Shown here: piece by piece, positions 26,065-35,389 of the stretch | Layout of the letters: every line of letters starts with the position of its first letter | How positions within the stretch are numbered: position 1 is the first letter of the stretch | Program-made: the position numbers and the translations under genes | NCBI RefSeq assembly: GCF_021233435.1 | Contig: NZ_CP089468.1 | Span: forward strand, 1,488,001-1,552,000 | Origin: Halobacterium noricense | GTDB taxonomy: Archaea > Halobacteriota > Halobacteria > Halobacteriales > Halobacteriaceae | Length of the DNA stretch: 64,000 nt | Reading direction: 5' to 3' | The notes under the pieces: model-generated | Told to the model about the DNA's origin: nothing | Databases searched by the model: none | The model's input: the letters and a program-made list of their open reading frames with translations, nothing else

Positions 26065-27210
26065 TTAGAAATTCTGATAGATGATATCTCGATGGATGGC
26101 GCTCACGCCCTCGTAGATTACCGGGTTCCGGGCGTCCCTATAGACTCGCGAAATCCGACTGTCGTCGATAATCCCACGTCCGCCGTGCAGTTGAATCGCA
26201 GTTTCCGCACAATCGGTGGCGGTTTCCGTCGCTTTCAGCTTCGCCATCGATGCCCATCGTTCAGAACTGTCGCCGCTCTCTACCCGATCGATAGCCTGCC
26301 AGAGGAGTGCTCGTGCGCTTTCAAACTCCGTGCGCATTTCAGCGAGATCGTGTTGTACCGACTGGAAGTCCGCCACGCTCTGGCCGAACTCTTCTCGGTC
26401 GTGGACGAACTCCCAAGCCTCCTCGATGGCCGCAGCAGCAAGTCCAATACCTTGCCCCGCAACACGCGTCCGGCCGTGGTTGAAAAACTTCGCAAGCATC
26501 CGAAAGCCGTCTCCTCGATTCCCGACGAGATATTCGGCGGGAATTCGGCAGCCGTCGAACGTGATATGGGCCTGTTCAGACGCTCGCATTCCCATCTTCT
26601 CGGGGATGTGTTCTGCCTCGTAGCCCGCAATATCTGTCGGGACGATGAACAGTGAATGGTTGCTGTGACGGTCATCCGTATCTTCGGTTCTAGCATATAC
26701 AGTGATCCAGTCAGCCGACACACCGTGACCGATCCAATACTTCTCGCCGTTGATGACCCACCCATCACCGTCTTTCCGAGCGCGTGTGGCGACGCCAGCT
26801 AGGTCGCTTCCTGTCTCTGGTTCGGAAATCGCCATCCCTGTCGTCGCGTCACCAGTTGCAACAGACCTGAGGAATTCTTCTTTTTGCGAGTGGGTGCCGA
26901 ATTCCTCAAGAATTCCGGTACCGAAGCTCTGGCCGAGGATAGCAAGTCCAATTCCAGCATCGGCCCGGAAGAACTCTTCGATCGTCCCGACTACCTGTGC
27001 AAGAGACCGGCCTTGACCGCCGTACTCCTGACTGATTTCTTGGCCAACAAAGCCAGCGTTTTGCGCTGCCTCGACGACGGCAGCGGGATATTCGCCTGAC
27101 TTGAAATGTTCTGGGGCGGCGGGCTTGATTTCTTTGCTGGCGAATTCTCGGGCCTGTTGTTTGATAGCTCTAGCTTCTGCTGGTACCGAATTTTCGGAAA
27201 GTAGCTCCAT
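26065..27210 (-). CDS. Acyl-CoA dehydrogenase
   Basis: A 381-residue FAD-dependent dehydrogenase starting MELLSENSVPAEARA at 27210 (an upstream frame to 27303 lacks homology). FAD/substrate motifs: GMAISEPETGSDL, YWIGHGVSADW, RVAGQGIGLA, QLHGGRGI. The catalytic base is the Glu in VIYEGVSAIHR near the C-terminus, as in medium-chain type enzymes. It oxidises an acyl-CoA to the enoyl-CoA in the cytoplasm and passes electrons to ETF. It stands alone on the minus strand next to the IS6 element and divergent from the extradiol-dioxygenase-like gene, at the left edge of the catabolic island. Confidence 0.9.
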   Translation of the reverse strand: MELLSENSVPAEARAIKQQAREFASKEIKPAAPEHFKSGEYPAAVVEAAQNAGFVGQEISQEYGGQGRSLAQVVGTIEEFFRADAGIGLAILGQSFGTGILEEFGTHSQKEEFLRSVATGDATTGMAISEPETGSDLAGVATRARKDGDGWVINGEKYWIGHGVSADWITVYARTEDTDDRHSNHSLFIVPTDIAGYEAEHIPEKMGMRASEQAHITFDGCRIPAEYLVGNRGDGFRMLAKFFNHGRTRVAGQGIGLAAAAIEEAWEFVHDREEFGQSVADFQSVQHDLAEMRTEFESARALLWQAIDRVESGDSSERWASMAKLKATETATDCAETAIQLHGGRGIIDDSRISRVYRDARNPVIYEGVSAIHRDIIYQNF

Positions 27211-27417
27211 ACGTGGTGTCTCTGCGCTTGCCACTAATATTCTCGGTTGGCGGTAGCTCTGGGTACTGTCATCTGCTCGCTTGCCGAGCAACGATTCGTC
27301 CAATCTGCGATTGTAGGGTCATCATGATGGTTCCGCATCCGTCTGCTGATTCTCAATCAGGGGGCGATCGGTGAGTCGGAGGGAATTATTAAGTAGGCGG
27401 TTCTCATTACAGCAGCT

Positions 27418-28338
27418 ATGACGGGGTTAGAGCGGATCGACCATGCAAAGCTGCATGTACAGGACTTGGATACAGCCGTTGACTTCTATACGAGCGCGAT
27501 GGGGCTCGTAGAGCTGAGTCGTCGTAACAGGACAGCGTATCTCAGTACGGGCCTCGAAGGATCCTTCGACCTTGCTGTCGCTGAAGGTGGCACTGGTGTC
27601 GAGCACGTTGCACTGCGTGCAACTAACGAAGCCGTCGTGAATCAATTTGCCGAGCGGTTGTCTTCGCACGATCTCGATATTACTCGTACCGGGGGCACTG
27701 GGCCGGGCATCCAGGAGAGTGTTCGATTCAAGTTACCATCGGGAGTACCGGTTGAGATTGTCTCGATCGAAGAACCGGAATATTCGCATGCTGACGTTTC
27801 GGATTTGGGGCGGGCAGGCCATGCGCCTTCTGCGATCGACCACATTCAGTTCTTCACGCCCGACCTCCCGGCAGATCTATCCTTCCTGCGCGACACTGTC
27901 GGTCTGGCTGTCTCGGATATCGCCGGCCCTCGTGACGACCCAGAAATCGCCTTCACACGCTGTAACACTTTCCACCACGATATCGCCCTGAAGGCGAAAC
28001 CGGAGCTATCCCACACTAGTCTCCATCACTTCGCATGGGGCTTCGACAGTCTCGAACACATGAAGGTGTTCCTAGATACGGTCACAAATCGTGGAAGTGA
28101 ATTTGAACGGGGAATTGGCCGGCATTTTGCTGGGAACAATCTCTACGCATATATCTGGGAACCTGGCGGAAACCGGTTCGAGCTGTGTGCGGAGATGGCG
28201 GCTGTCCGGACGGAAACGGTGAATCACGTCGAGGACTACGAGAGCGCCACGACAGCTTGGGGGCCGTCTGCACCACCGTCCTTCGAAACCGGCTCTGGGT
28301 TAGTGCGTTCTGACGACGATTCGGCTATAGACAACTGA
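27418..28338 (+). CDS. Extradiol ring-cleavage dioxygenase-like VOC protein
   Basis: A 306-residue protein with two vicinal-oxygen-chelate (glyoxalase-fold) domains, about residues 5-118 and 138-265, the layout of type I extradiol dioxygenases such as catechol 2,3-dioxygenase. The C-terminal domain holds the expected 2-His-1-Glu iron site: His142 in AIDHIQFF, His203 or His204 in LHHFAWGF, and Glu255 in NRFELCAEM. It would cleave a catechol-type ring next to its hydroxyls. An IclR regulator gene follows in the same direction 96 bases on. The natural substrate is not known; the ending after residue 265 is a variable polar tail. Confidence 0.8.
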   Translation: MTGLERIDHAKLHVQDLDTAVDFYTSAMGLVELSRRNRTAYLSTGLEGSFDLAVAEGGTGVEHVALRATNEAVVNQFAERLSSHDLDITRTGGTGPGIQESVRFKLPSGVPVEIVSIEEPEYSHADVSDLGRAGHAPSAIDHIQFFTPDLPADLSFLRDTVGLAVSDIAGPRDDPEIAFTRCNTFHHDIALKAKPELSHTSLHHFAWGFDSLEHMKVFLDTVTNRGSEFERGIGRHFAGNNLYAYIWEPGGNRFELCAEMAAVRTETVNHVEDYESATTAWGPSAPPSFETGSGLVRSDDDSAIDN

Positions 28339-28434
28339 ATACGCGTGTTGACGTTCACGGGGATGATTCGTGCTCCACGGTGCGTCTAAGATATCCGGAC
28401 GACTTATTGTGGAGCGGGCGCACTACTGTGAGTA

Positions 28435-29196
28435 ATGGGGAACGACACGCCGCCAATCAAGTCCGTGCAACGGGCCTTCAGAGTATTTCACGCACTCTGG
28501 GAGCTACAGAGCGCTGGCCCATCTGAATTGGCCTCATATCTCGATCTCTCGAAGAGTACAGCTCACGTGTATCTCCGATCTCTTGAGGAAACCGGCTACG
28601 TCGTGAACCACAACGGTGAGTACGAACTCAGCTACCAGTTCTTGACTGTTGGCTCACAGCTGAAGTACCGGAACCGGCTGTTTCAGGTTTCTGAAGCGGA
28701 GATGAACCAACTCGCTCGTGACACTGGAGAACTGGTGACGTTGGTCATCGAGCAGGCCGGAGAGTCTGTGCTCATCCATCAGGAACACGGAGATCAAGCT
28801 CTGGAACTGGGGATGTATCCTGGACTCACGATTCCACTTCACTCGCACGCGTCCGGGAAGCTATTCTTGACACATATGTCTGAGGAGCGGCGGGAGGAGG
28901 TTTTCGATCGGCATGGGCTTGAGCCAGTGACAGAAGCGACGATTACGGATCGGAATACACTCTTGGCCGAACTAGAACAGATTCGGGACGCTGGATACGC
29001 GTATGATTGGGATCAGCAGGTCCGTGGAATGGGTGTCATCGCGCAACCGATTGTCGTAGAGGACGAACTTGAAGGAGTACTCTCCGTCGCCTGTCCAACA
29101 GGCCGCTTACAGGAGGAGAAGTATCGGGACGAGTTACGGCAGAAACTTCAGGGTGCTGTCGATACGATTAGTATCAAGTTCCAGTACGGCAACTAG
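28435..29196 (+). CDS. IclR-family transcriptional regulator
   Basis: A 253-residue regulator. Residues about 8-65 form a winged helix-turn-helix (IKSVQRAFRVFHAL, ASYLDLSKSTAHVYLRSLE), and about 80-250 the IclR effector domain with the typical HSHASGKLFLTHM and VRGMGVIAQPIV segments. IclR proteins control aromatic and sugar-acid catabolism in haloarchaea and bacteria. Its place between the ring-cleavage gene and the Liv transporter makes control of this island likely. The DNA site is not known; see the palindromes at 44793 and 57942. Confidence 0.9.
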   Translation: MGNDTPPIKSVQRAFRVFHALWELQSAGPSELASYLDLSKSTAHVYLRSLEETGYVVNHNGEYELSYQFLTVGSQLKYRNRLFQVSEAEMNQLARDTGELVTLVIEQAGESVLIHQEHGDQALELGMYPGLTIPLHSHASGKLFLTHMSEERREEVFDRHGLEPVTEATITDRNTLLAELEQIRDAGYAYDWDQQVRGMGVIAQPIVVEDELEGVLSVACPTGRLQEEKYRDELRQKLQGAVDTISIKFQYGN

Positions 29197-29591
29197 GTGC
29201 CATTTCGAGTTGGTCTGACCCTCAACGAGTATATTTTCGCGTAAATGCCTCCTAAGGGGCATCGTTCAATAATATTAGACGAACACGTAGCGTTGCTTTG
29301 CATGCCGTTTTCCGATTGTTCCCGTTCAGATAGCAGTATCTAGGTGACTTCCTCACATCCCTATATCTGTAATGGGGAGTTCGAATCCCACTCTGAGCGG
29401 TCCTTAAAGCGTACAACATTATCAGACGTACTCTGTTATTCTTTGGAACCGCATCAACCGATCCAAGCTCGTATTCCACTGAACTCTTCGTTGGTCCCAC
29501 GGAAAATCAAGCTGAAACGCAGTTCAGTTGAGGAAGACAGCGTAATCTCGATTTTTCCATAACGGTCCCAGCTAAACCGTCCGAAACAACT
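29197..29591. other. Intergenic region upstream of the first Liv operon
   Basis: About 395 bases without a gene. At 29323-29336 CCGTTCAGATAGCA resembles the terminal repeat of the hairpin elements (TGTTCAGATAAGCA), so an old element end may be here. At 29372-29400 there is a tRNA T-arm-like piece (GGGGAGTTCGAATCCCAC), but no complete tRNA. An AATATT-rich stretch at 29266-29278 and a T-run at 29561 could belong to promoters. Confidence 0.4.
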
Positions 29592-30872
29592 ATGAGGGTA
29601 AGGGGTAATTGGCGTGGTATGCCACACAATAGCAGTGGCCAGAGTATCGCAAGCCGTCGGCAAGTCCTTTCAACGCTCGGTGCCACAGGCGCATTCGGTC
29701 TCGCTGGCTGCCTCGGTAGCTCCAGTTCAGGATCGTCCACCATCACAATCGGTGCGATGGGGCAGAAGCAACATCCCGTCGGCCGAGGCGTTCTGAATGC
29801 CGCGAAACTCGCTGCCAAGCAGCTCAACAATAACGGCGGAATCCTCGACAGAGACATCGAGGTGATCACGAAAGACACGAAAGGCGACCCTGGAACGACG
29901 AAGTCAGTGTATCAAGAACTCACGGGGGCACAAAACGTTGATGCGACGATGGGGATCTTCTCAAGTGAGGCGCTGCTTTCACTCATGCCCCAAATCGCGG
30001 ACAAACAGACCATCCACATGTCGACGGCATCAAAGTCGCCAGAAGTACCACGCATGGTGTCGGACAACTACGAGAAATACAAATACGTCTTCCGAGCGGG
30101 CGCAGTCAACTCCCACTTCATCGGCGAACACATGCTCTCATACGCGGAAGAGCAATTCTCCGCCATGGGATGGGACCGCGTCGCGTTACTTGCCGAGGAC
30201 TACGCGTGGACCCAGCCAATCTACGACATCCTGAACGAGAACCTAGACGACATCGCAACAGTTCCCGTAACCAAACGCGTTGCAAAGGGAACGTCTGATT
30301 TCACTCCGATTTACGACGAAGTTGAATCGAACGACGTCGACGGTGCGTTCGTCATCTTCGGCCACATCGGTGCGACTGCCCTGACCCAATGGAAGGACCA
30401 GCAACGTGACTTCGGCTTCGGTGGCATGCACGCACAAGCGATCTTCCCACCGTTCTACCAATCAACGTCGGGTGCTCCAGAGTCCGTGTTCTCGCACACG
30501 CCCGCGACCCCGCAGAGCCAAATTACGGAAAAAACGGTTCCGTGGGCAGAAGCGTATAAATCCGAGTACGGCAATTACGGGGCTGATTCGGTCTATCCGA
30601 CGCGAGACGCTTTCACGATGCTGCAGACCGCAGCCGAAGAGGCGGGCTCGTTCGAGACGGACCCTCTTATTTCAGCCCTCGAGTCAATTTCCACGACGGG
30701 TACGCAAGGTCAACTCGAGTTTTACCCGAACAACCACGAGTTCGCCCACGATGTCAAGTACGGCGAAGAGTACGTCAAGGGTGTGACGATGCAGTGGCAG
30801 GACGAGAACATGGAAGTAATCTGGCCAGGAGACACAGCAACGAGCGAGTACACTTCGCCCTCGTGGCTGTAA
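29592..30872 (+). CDS. Substrate-binding lipoprotein of Liv-type ABC importer 1
   Basis: A 426-residue exported binding protein of the branched-chain amino acid (Peripla_BP_6) class. The N-terminus has a twin-arginine motif (ASRRQVLSTLG) and the lipobox LAGC, with the lipidated Cys near residue 38, followed by a Ser-rich linker and TITIGAMGQKQHP, the first strand of the mature fold. An alternative ATG at 29619 gives a shorter, more usual signal n-region. It opens a five-gene unit (binding protein, two permeases, two ATPases). In catabolic islands such importers often take up aromatic acids or amides, not amino acids. Confidence 0.9.
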   Translation: MRVRGNWRGMPHNSSGQSIASRRQVLSTLGATGAFGLAGCLGSSSSGSSTITIGAMGQKQHPVGRGVLNAAKLAAKQLNNNGGILDRDIEVITKDTKGDPGTTKSVYQELTGAQNVDATMGIFSSEALLSLMPQIADKQTIHMSTASKSPEVPRMVSDNYEKYKYVFRAGAVNSHFIGEHMLSYAEEQFSAMGWDRVALLAEDYAWTQPIYDILNENLDDIATVPVTKRVAKGTSDFTPIYDEVESNDVDGAFVIFGHIGATALTQWKDQQRDFGFGGMHAQAIFPPFYQSTSGAPESVFSHTPATPQSQITEKTVPWAEAYKSEYGNYGADSVYPTRDAFTMLQTAAEEAGSFETDPLISALESISTTGTQGQLEFYPNNHEFAHDVKYGEEYVKGVTMQWQDENMEVIWPGDTATSEYTSPSWL

Positions 30873-30907
30873 CGTTGCCGGATACGACCCAACGATAAAC
30901 ACTACTC

Positions 30908-31771
30908 ATGGTTAATGGAATCAGTCTCGTCACAAACTGGCTGCTGTTGAGCGCGCTGTACGCCCTCGTCGCGATCGGGTTGACACTCCTCTTTGGAATC
31001 GCGGGCATGCTCAACCTCGGCCACGGAGCATCGATCGTCATCGGCGCGTTTAGCGCCTACTACGTGACAAATTTGGGCTTCAGTATTTGGATTGGAGCCG
31101 CAGCCGCGTTCGTACTCCCAGCGGTACTGAATGCAGTTCTTTACCGTGGCGTCGTTCGAAAACTCGAGACGAACTCAATCAACCAGATCATCCTCACGCT
31201 GGCGATCACGCTGTTAGCTCACGAAATATTCTACGTCCTGGAGGGAACAGTTCCCAAAACGATCCCGTCACTCGTTGGTGGCCAGACGGCCATTCTTGGC
31301 CAAGGCGTCAGCAAGAACCGAATCGCAATCTTCGTGCTGTCGTGGGTCATTATAGGCGTGGTCTACTACTTCGTGAACCACACCAGATACGGGAAAGCAA
31401 TCAAGGCAACCGGAATGACGACCAAGGGCGCCAGTCTCTCCGGCATCAATCACGAGCACATCAATCTCGTCATCTGGCTTATCGCAGGGGGGTTAGCTGG
31501 CCTCGCCGGGCTCTTCCTCGGATCCTTCCAGAACGTTGTGTACAACATGTGGGAGTCACCGCTCCTACTCTCGTTCGGGATTGTGATCCTCGGCGGAATC
31601 GGCTCGGTCCGTGGCAGCATCATCGCCGCGTACATCATCGGATTCCTCGAAGTATTCGTAATTACCATGGTAAACACACGTCTGGCGGGACTCGCGTCCT
31701 TCGCCGTGCTGGCGCTCGTCATGCTCGTTCGACCAGAGGGTCTGTTCGGCCGCGAATTCACGGAGGCATAA
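30908..31771 (+). CDS. LivH-type permease, importer 1
   Basis: A 287-residue integral membrane protein with about eight hydrophobic segments. The family marks are visible: LFGIAGMLNLGHGA after the first helix, the coupling region GKAIKATGMTTKGASLSGIN (about 155-175), GGLAGLAG and LGGIGSVRGSI. It follows the binding protein by 35 bases and is followed after one base by the LivM-type gene. Confidence 0.92.
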   Translation: MVNGISLVTNWLLLSALYALVAIGLTLLFGIAGMLNLGHGASIVIGAFSAYYVTNLGFSIWIGAAAAFVLPAVLNAVLYRGVVRKLETNSINQIILTLAITLLAHEIFYVLEGTVPKTIPSLVGGQTAILGQGVSKNRIAIFVLSWVIIGVVYYFVNHTRYGKAIKATGMTTKGASLSGINHEHINLVIWLIAGGLAGLAGLFLGSFQNVVYNMWESPLLLSFGIVILGGIGSVRGSIIAAYIIGFLEVFVITMVNTRLAGLASFAVLALVMLVRPEGLFGREFTEA

Positions 31772-31772
31772 C

Positions 31773-32816
31773 ATGAACGCACAAAACCTCCTCCCGGCGA
31801 ACCTCGCACGACGTCACCAAGTCGGCCTACTTGCCATCGTCGGAATTCTTCTGGCTCCTGCTGTCCTTCCCCAGATTCTGGTATACAAAGCGACTGCCGC
31901 GTTGTTCTTCGCCGTATTCGTCATGTGTTGGGACGCAGTCTCGGGATACACCGGTCAGATCAGCCTCGGGCATGCACTCTTCTATGGTGTTGGCGCGTAC
32001 ACGTCCGGTCTACTGAACGTCCATCTCGGACTCCCGGTCTCCCTCACTATCCCCGCCGGGGTTGTTGTCGCAGCCCTCGCTGGCGTCCTTATTGGCGTTC
32101 CAGCGCTCCGACTCGAAGGGCCGTATCTGGGACTGATAACTCTGGTTGCACCGCTCATTCTGGTCCAGATCTTCGTGATCTTCAGTGACGTGACAGGCGG
32201 CGAGCTCGGCCTCCTCGGCCTTGACACCATCGTCGACGGCGTAATCGCTAATTACTACATCGCCGTCGTCATCTTCCTGATCTCCCTCGCCATCTTCATA
32301 GCCGTAACGCGCTCCGACGCCGGCAAAGTGTTCACGGCGATCAAGACGGACTCGGAGGTCGTCGACGCAGTCGGCATCAACAGTCGAAAGTTCAAACTGT
32401 TCTCATTCGTCTTGAGCGGCACTGTGGGCGGGCTCGCAGGCGCGTTCTACGTCCACACGCCGGTGGGTACCGCGTCGCCCAGCCAGGTGATCTCACTGAT
32501 GTTGAGTATTGAAGTCGTTATTGCGACCCTCGTCGGGGGCATCGGAACCATCACCGGAGCTGCTCTCGGTGGTTTCCTCTACTGGTTCATCCGGGACGCG
32601 CTTCGGTCCTCGAGTGTCGTTCTGCCAGTGCTCAATACTCCCATAAGCGAGCTAGATATGGTGATATTCATGCTATTGGCGATTGGTGTCCTCTTCTACC
32701 TCCCCGACGGAGTCCTACCGAGAATCGTTCGGTGGGGGGCACGACTTGATCCATTCGAGGTGTCGAATCCACAATCCAATACAAGCGAGGATGATGACGT
32801 GAACACTAATGACTGA
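31773..32816 (+). CDS. LivM-type permease, importer 1
   Basis: A 347-residue permease with about nine hydrophobic segments, the LivM sequence GYTGQISLGHALFYGVGAY (about 48-66) and the coupling loop VFTAIKTDSEVVDAVGIN near 188-205, then FVLSGTVGGLAGAFY. A polar, acidic C-terminal tail of about 30 residues is typical of halophiles. Its last 8 bases overlap the ATPase gene that follows. Confidence 0.92.
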   Translation: MNAQNLLPANLARRHQVGLLAIVGILLAPAVLPQILVYKATAALFFAVFVMCWDAVSGYTGQISLGHALFYGVGAYTSGLLNVHLGLPVSLTIPAGVVVAALAGVLIGVPALRLEGPYLGLITLVAPLILVQIFVIFSDVTGGELGLLGLDTIVDGVIANYYIAVVIFLISLAIFIAVTRSDAGKVFTAIKTDSEVVDAVGINSRKFKLFSFVLSGTVGGLAGAFYVHTPVGTASPSQVISLMLSIEVVIATLVGGIGTITGAALGGFLYWFIRDALRSSSVVLPVLNTPISELDMVIFMLLAIGVLFYLPDGVLPRIVRWGARLDPFEVSNPQSNTSEDDDVNTND

Positions 32817-33576
32817 GACTGAATCCCAGTACGACCCGGACGACGGCGTGCTCGTCGTCGACGATATGACCAAACAGTTCGGTGGACTCTTGGCAGTCGA
32901 TTCCCTCTCCTTCTCGATTCAGGAGGAGGAGATTGTCGGCTTCATCGGCCCGAACGGTGCCGGGAAGTCGACAACGTTCAGTTGTGTCACTGGCCGATAT
33001 ACCCCGACGAGTGGCCACATCTGGTATCAGGGCGAAGACGTCACTGAGACTCCGCTCTACCAGATGGTCGACAAGGGCGTCACGTTGACCTTCCAGGACT
33101 TCCGGCCGCTCCCGGACCGAAACGTCGTCCAGAACGTCGCACTCGCGTTAGTACCGAACCGCATCGTATCTATGGCGAGTCTACGGAATGAGGCGTACGA
33201 GCAGGCTGTCGACATCTGTAATCGTGTTGGTCTCGGAGACGACGTCCATCGCTTCCCAGACGAACTCCCTCACGCTGGGTTACTCCGCCTCGAAATTGCT
33301 CGTGGGCTCGCTACCGACCCGACGTTATTCCTCGTCGACGAGCCGTTTGCGGGTCTTACCAGATCGGAGGTCGACGAAATCGCGGCGCTACTCAGTTCGC
33401 TCAGAGACGACGGCCTGACGCTCGTCGTCATCGACCACAACATGCGCGGACTACTTTCCCTCGTCGACCGGACGGTCGTGATCGACTCAGGGGCGAAACT
33501 CGCGTCAGGCCCACCCGAGGCGATCCGGTCGAACCCTGACGTTCAGGAAGCCTATCTGGGCGGTGATATCGCATGA
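32809..33576 (+). CDS. LivG-type ATPase, importer 1
   Basis: A 255-residue ABC ATPase: Walker A GPNGAGKST (about 48-56), Q-loop region LTFQDFRPL, Walker B LFLVDEPFAGL and switch His in VIDHNMRG. The signature stretch is unusual: it reads ELPHAGLLRLEIARGL where LivG proteins normally have LSYGQQRRLEIARAL, so the LSGGQ-like motif is not recognisable while the following helix is kept. It overlaps LivM by 8 bases and LivF by 4, so translation is coupled. Confidence 0.88.
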   Translation: MTETESQYDPDDGVLVVDDMTKQFGGLLAVDSLSFSIQEEEIVGFIGPNGAGKSTTFSCVTGRYTPTSGHIWYQGEDVTETPLYQMVDKGVTLTFQDFRPLPDRNVVQNVALALVPNRIVSMASLRNEAYEQAVDICNRVGLGDDVHRFPDELPHAGLLRLEIARGLATDPTLFLVDEPFAGLTRSEVDEIAALLSSLRDDGLTLVVIDHNMRGLLSLVDRTVVIDSGAKLASGPPEAIRSNPDVQEAYLGGDIA

Positions 33577-34286
33577 CCGATGCCCCACTCCTCAGCGTCA
33601 GCGACCTCGAAGTCTATTACGGAAAAGTGACCGCCATCGACGACATTAGTTTCGACGTCGCGGACGACACGCTCGTGAGTGTCATCGGGCCGAATGGCGC
33701 CGGCAAGACGTCGCTGTCTGAGGCCATCACCGGGTACAAATCCTACGAGGGGTCGATTCGATTCCGCGGCCAGGAAATTCGCGAGTTCGCTCCCAGCACA
33801 CTCGTCGCTCGGGGAATGGCGTACTGTACCGAGAACCGCGACCTCTACGGTCATCTGAGCGTCGACGACAACCTCGAACTGGGGGCGTTCGCCCAGACGA
33901 ACGTTGCTATCGACGAGCGGCGCGAGTTCGTCTTCGACCTGTTTCCGCAACTCGCCGACCGCCGCGACCAGATGGCGCGCACGATGAGTGGCGGGGAACA
34001 GCAGATGCTCGCAATCGGACGCACGCTCATGGCTGATCCGGACTTCCTCATCCTCGACGAGGCAACGCTGGGACTCGCACCCGTCATTCTCGATGCCATC
34101 AGTGAGGGCCTTGAACAAATCCGCGACGAGGATGTGACGATCCTCCTGTGTGAGCAGAACGTGACGTTCGCATTGCAACACGCCGACAGAATCCTCCTAC
34201 TTGAGAACGGTACAATTCAGTGGGACGGGACGGGAGACGAACTCGAAGACAACGAGGAAATTCAGGAAGCGTACCTCGGCAGGTAA
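33573..34286 (+). CDS. LivF-type ATPase, importer 1
   Basis: A 237-residue ABC ATPase with Walker A GPNGAGKTS, signature MSGGEQQMLAIGR, Walker B FLILDEATLGL (usually DEPS in LivF; here DEAT) and the terminal motif EIQEAYLGR typical of LivF. It completes the first importer. The unit ends here; the next gene (amidohydrolase) has its own promoter-like box. Confidence 0.9.
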   Translation: MTDAPLLSVSDLEVYYGKVTAIDDISFDVADDTLVSVIGPNGAGKTSLSEAITGYKSYEGSIRFRGQEIREFAPSTLVARGMAYCTENRDLYGHLSVDDNLELGAFAQTNVAIDERREFVFDLFPQLADRRDQMARTMSGGEQQMLAIGRTLMADPDFLILDEATLGLAPVILDAISEGLEQIRDEDVTILLCEQNVTFALQHADRILLLENGTIQWDGTGDELEDNEEIQEAYLGR

Positions 34287-34424
34287 CCAATCCATCTTCC
34301 CTCACAGTATTTGAATTCATCCTGCGCCAATTATGAGCGGTAGTACCGTCGGAAAGAGAGGGGAGTCGTGAGTTACTTGTTGTGAGGGAGTACCTTTTTG
34401 CAAGGTGGTGCCAAACATCCGGTG

Positions 34425-35267
34425 ATGGCAACGATTATCGATACGCACGTCCATCCAGCGAACGACCTATTCGTCGAGCAGGGCGGAGAATCGCTTCAAC
34501 ATGCCTTGGACTACTTCGGGAAAGACTTCTCGCCGGAGCCAATCGAAGAAACTGGCGAGAAATTACGTGCTGCGGGCGTTGACACTGCCATACTGTTCGC
34601 GCTCGACAGTGAATCAAATACTGGCACCCCAGCAATTCCGAACGACTGGGTTGCTGAAGTCAAAGATGACTATGACCTGTTCCGCGGCTTCGCGAGCGTT
34701 GACCCTCACAAGGGGGAATCGGCGAGACAGGAGGCTGTAAGAGCTATTGAAGACCTCGATCTGGATGGTTTCAAATTCCAGCAGGCAGTGCAAGGCTTCT
34801 CGCCCAGTGACCGACAGTACGACGAGCTCTGGGCGACCCTCGAAGACCTCGGAAAGCCGGTCCTATTCCACGGCGGCCACACAGGTATTGGCGCCGGCAG
34901 CCCCGGTGGAGACGGCCTCATGCTCAAGCACACGCGCCCACTCCATATCGACGAGGTTGCCGCCCGATACCCCGACCTCGACATCATCATCGCGCACCCC
35001 GCGTGGCCCTACCACCAGGAACAACTCTCCATCGTGACACACAAGAGTAACGTTTACATGGATCTCTCAGGATGGCGGCCAAAGTACATCCCCGACGAAG
35101 TCATTCACTACGCGAAGTCCCGCATCTCCGATAAGGTCCTCTTCGGGTCGGACTACCCGATGGTCACGCCGGATGTCTGGCTGTCCGATTTCGAAGAAAT
35201 GGACTTCGACGACGAAACCCGGGAGAAAATCCTTCATGAGAACGCTGAACGTCTCTTCGACCTGTAA
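34425..35267 (+). CDS. ACMSD-type metal-dependent amidohydrolase
   Basis: A 280-residue TIM-barrel protein of the amidohydrolase_2 family, which includes non-oxidative decarboxylases and hydrolases of aromatic acids. The metal motif is complete at the start: ATIIDTHVHP with His8 and His10. Further marks are VLFHGGHTG, IIIAHPAWPYH (about 190-200) and FGSDYPM (about 245-251) with the final Asp. The start at 34425 is chosen because MATIID is the first strand of the barrel and a CTTTTTGC box lies about 28 bases upstream. Whether it decarboxylates, hydrates or hydrolyses cannot be told from the sequence. Confidence 0.82.
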   Translation: MATIIDTHVHPANDLFVEQGGESLQHALDYFGKDFSPEPIEETGEKLRAAGVDTAILFALDSESNTGTPAIPNDWVAEVKDDYDLFRGFASVDPHKGESARQEAVRAIEDLDLDGFKFQQAVQGFSPSDRQYDELWATLEDLGKPVLFHGGHTGIGAGSPGGDGLMLKHTRPLHIDEVAARYPDLDIIIAHPAWPYHQEQLSIVTHKSNVYMDLSGWRPKYIPDEVIHYAKSRISDKVLFGSDYPMVTPDVWLSDFEEMDFDDETREKILHENAERLFDL

Positions 35268-35389
35268 CGTGCCCACTCGCTGACTGAGACATAAGGGCTC
35301 GCTATCTGCCTAGTCTGAAGAGCGAGGAACCGGTCTCTTTTGGCTATCGGGGATACATTTAATGCGTCGGGTCGCATGGAGAATAGTGC

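Noticed and set aside
29372-29400. tRNA gene
   Set aside because: Only a T-arm-like piece is visible; no acceptor, D or anticodon arm can be built from the bases upstream.
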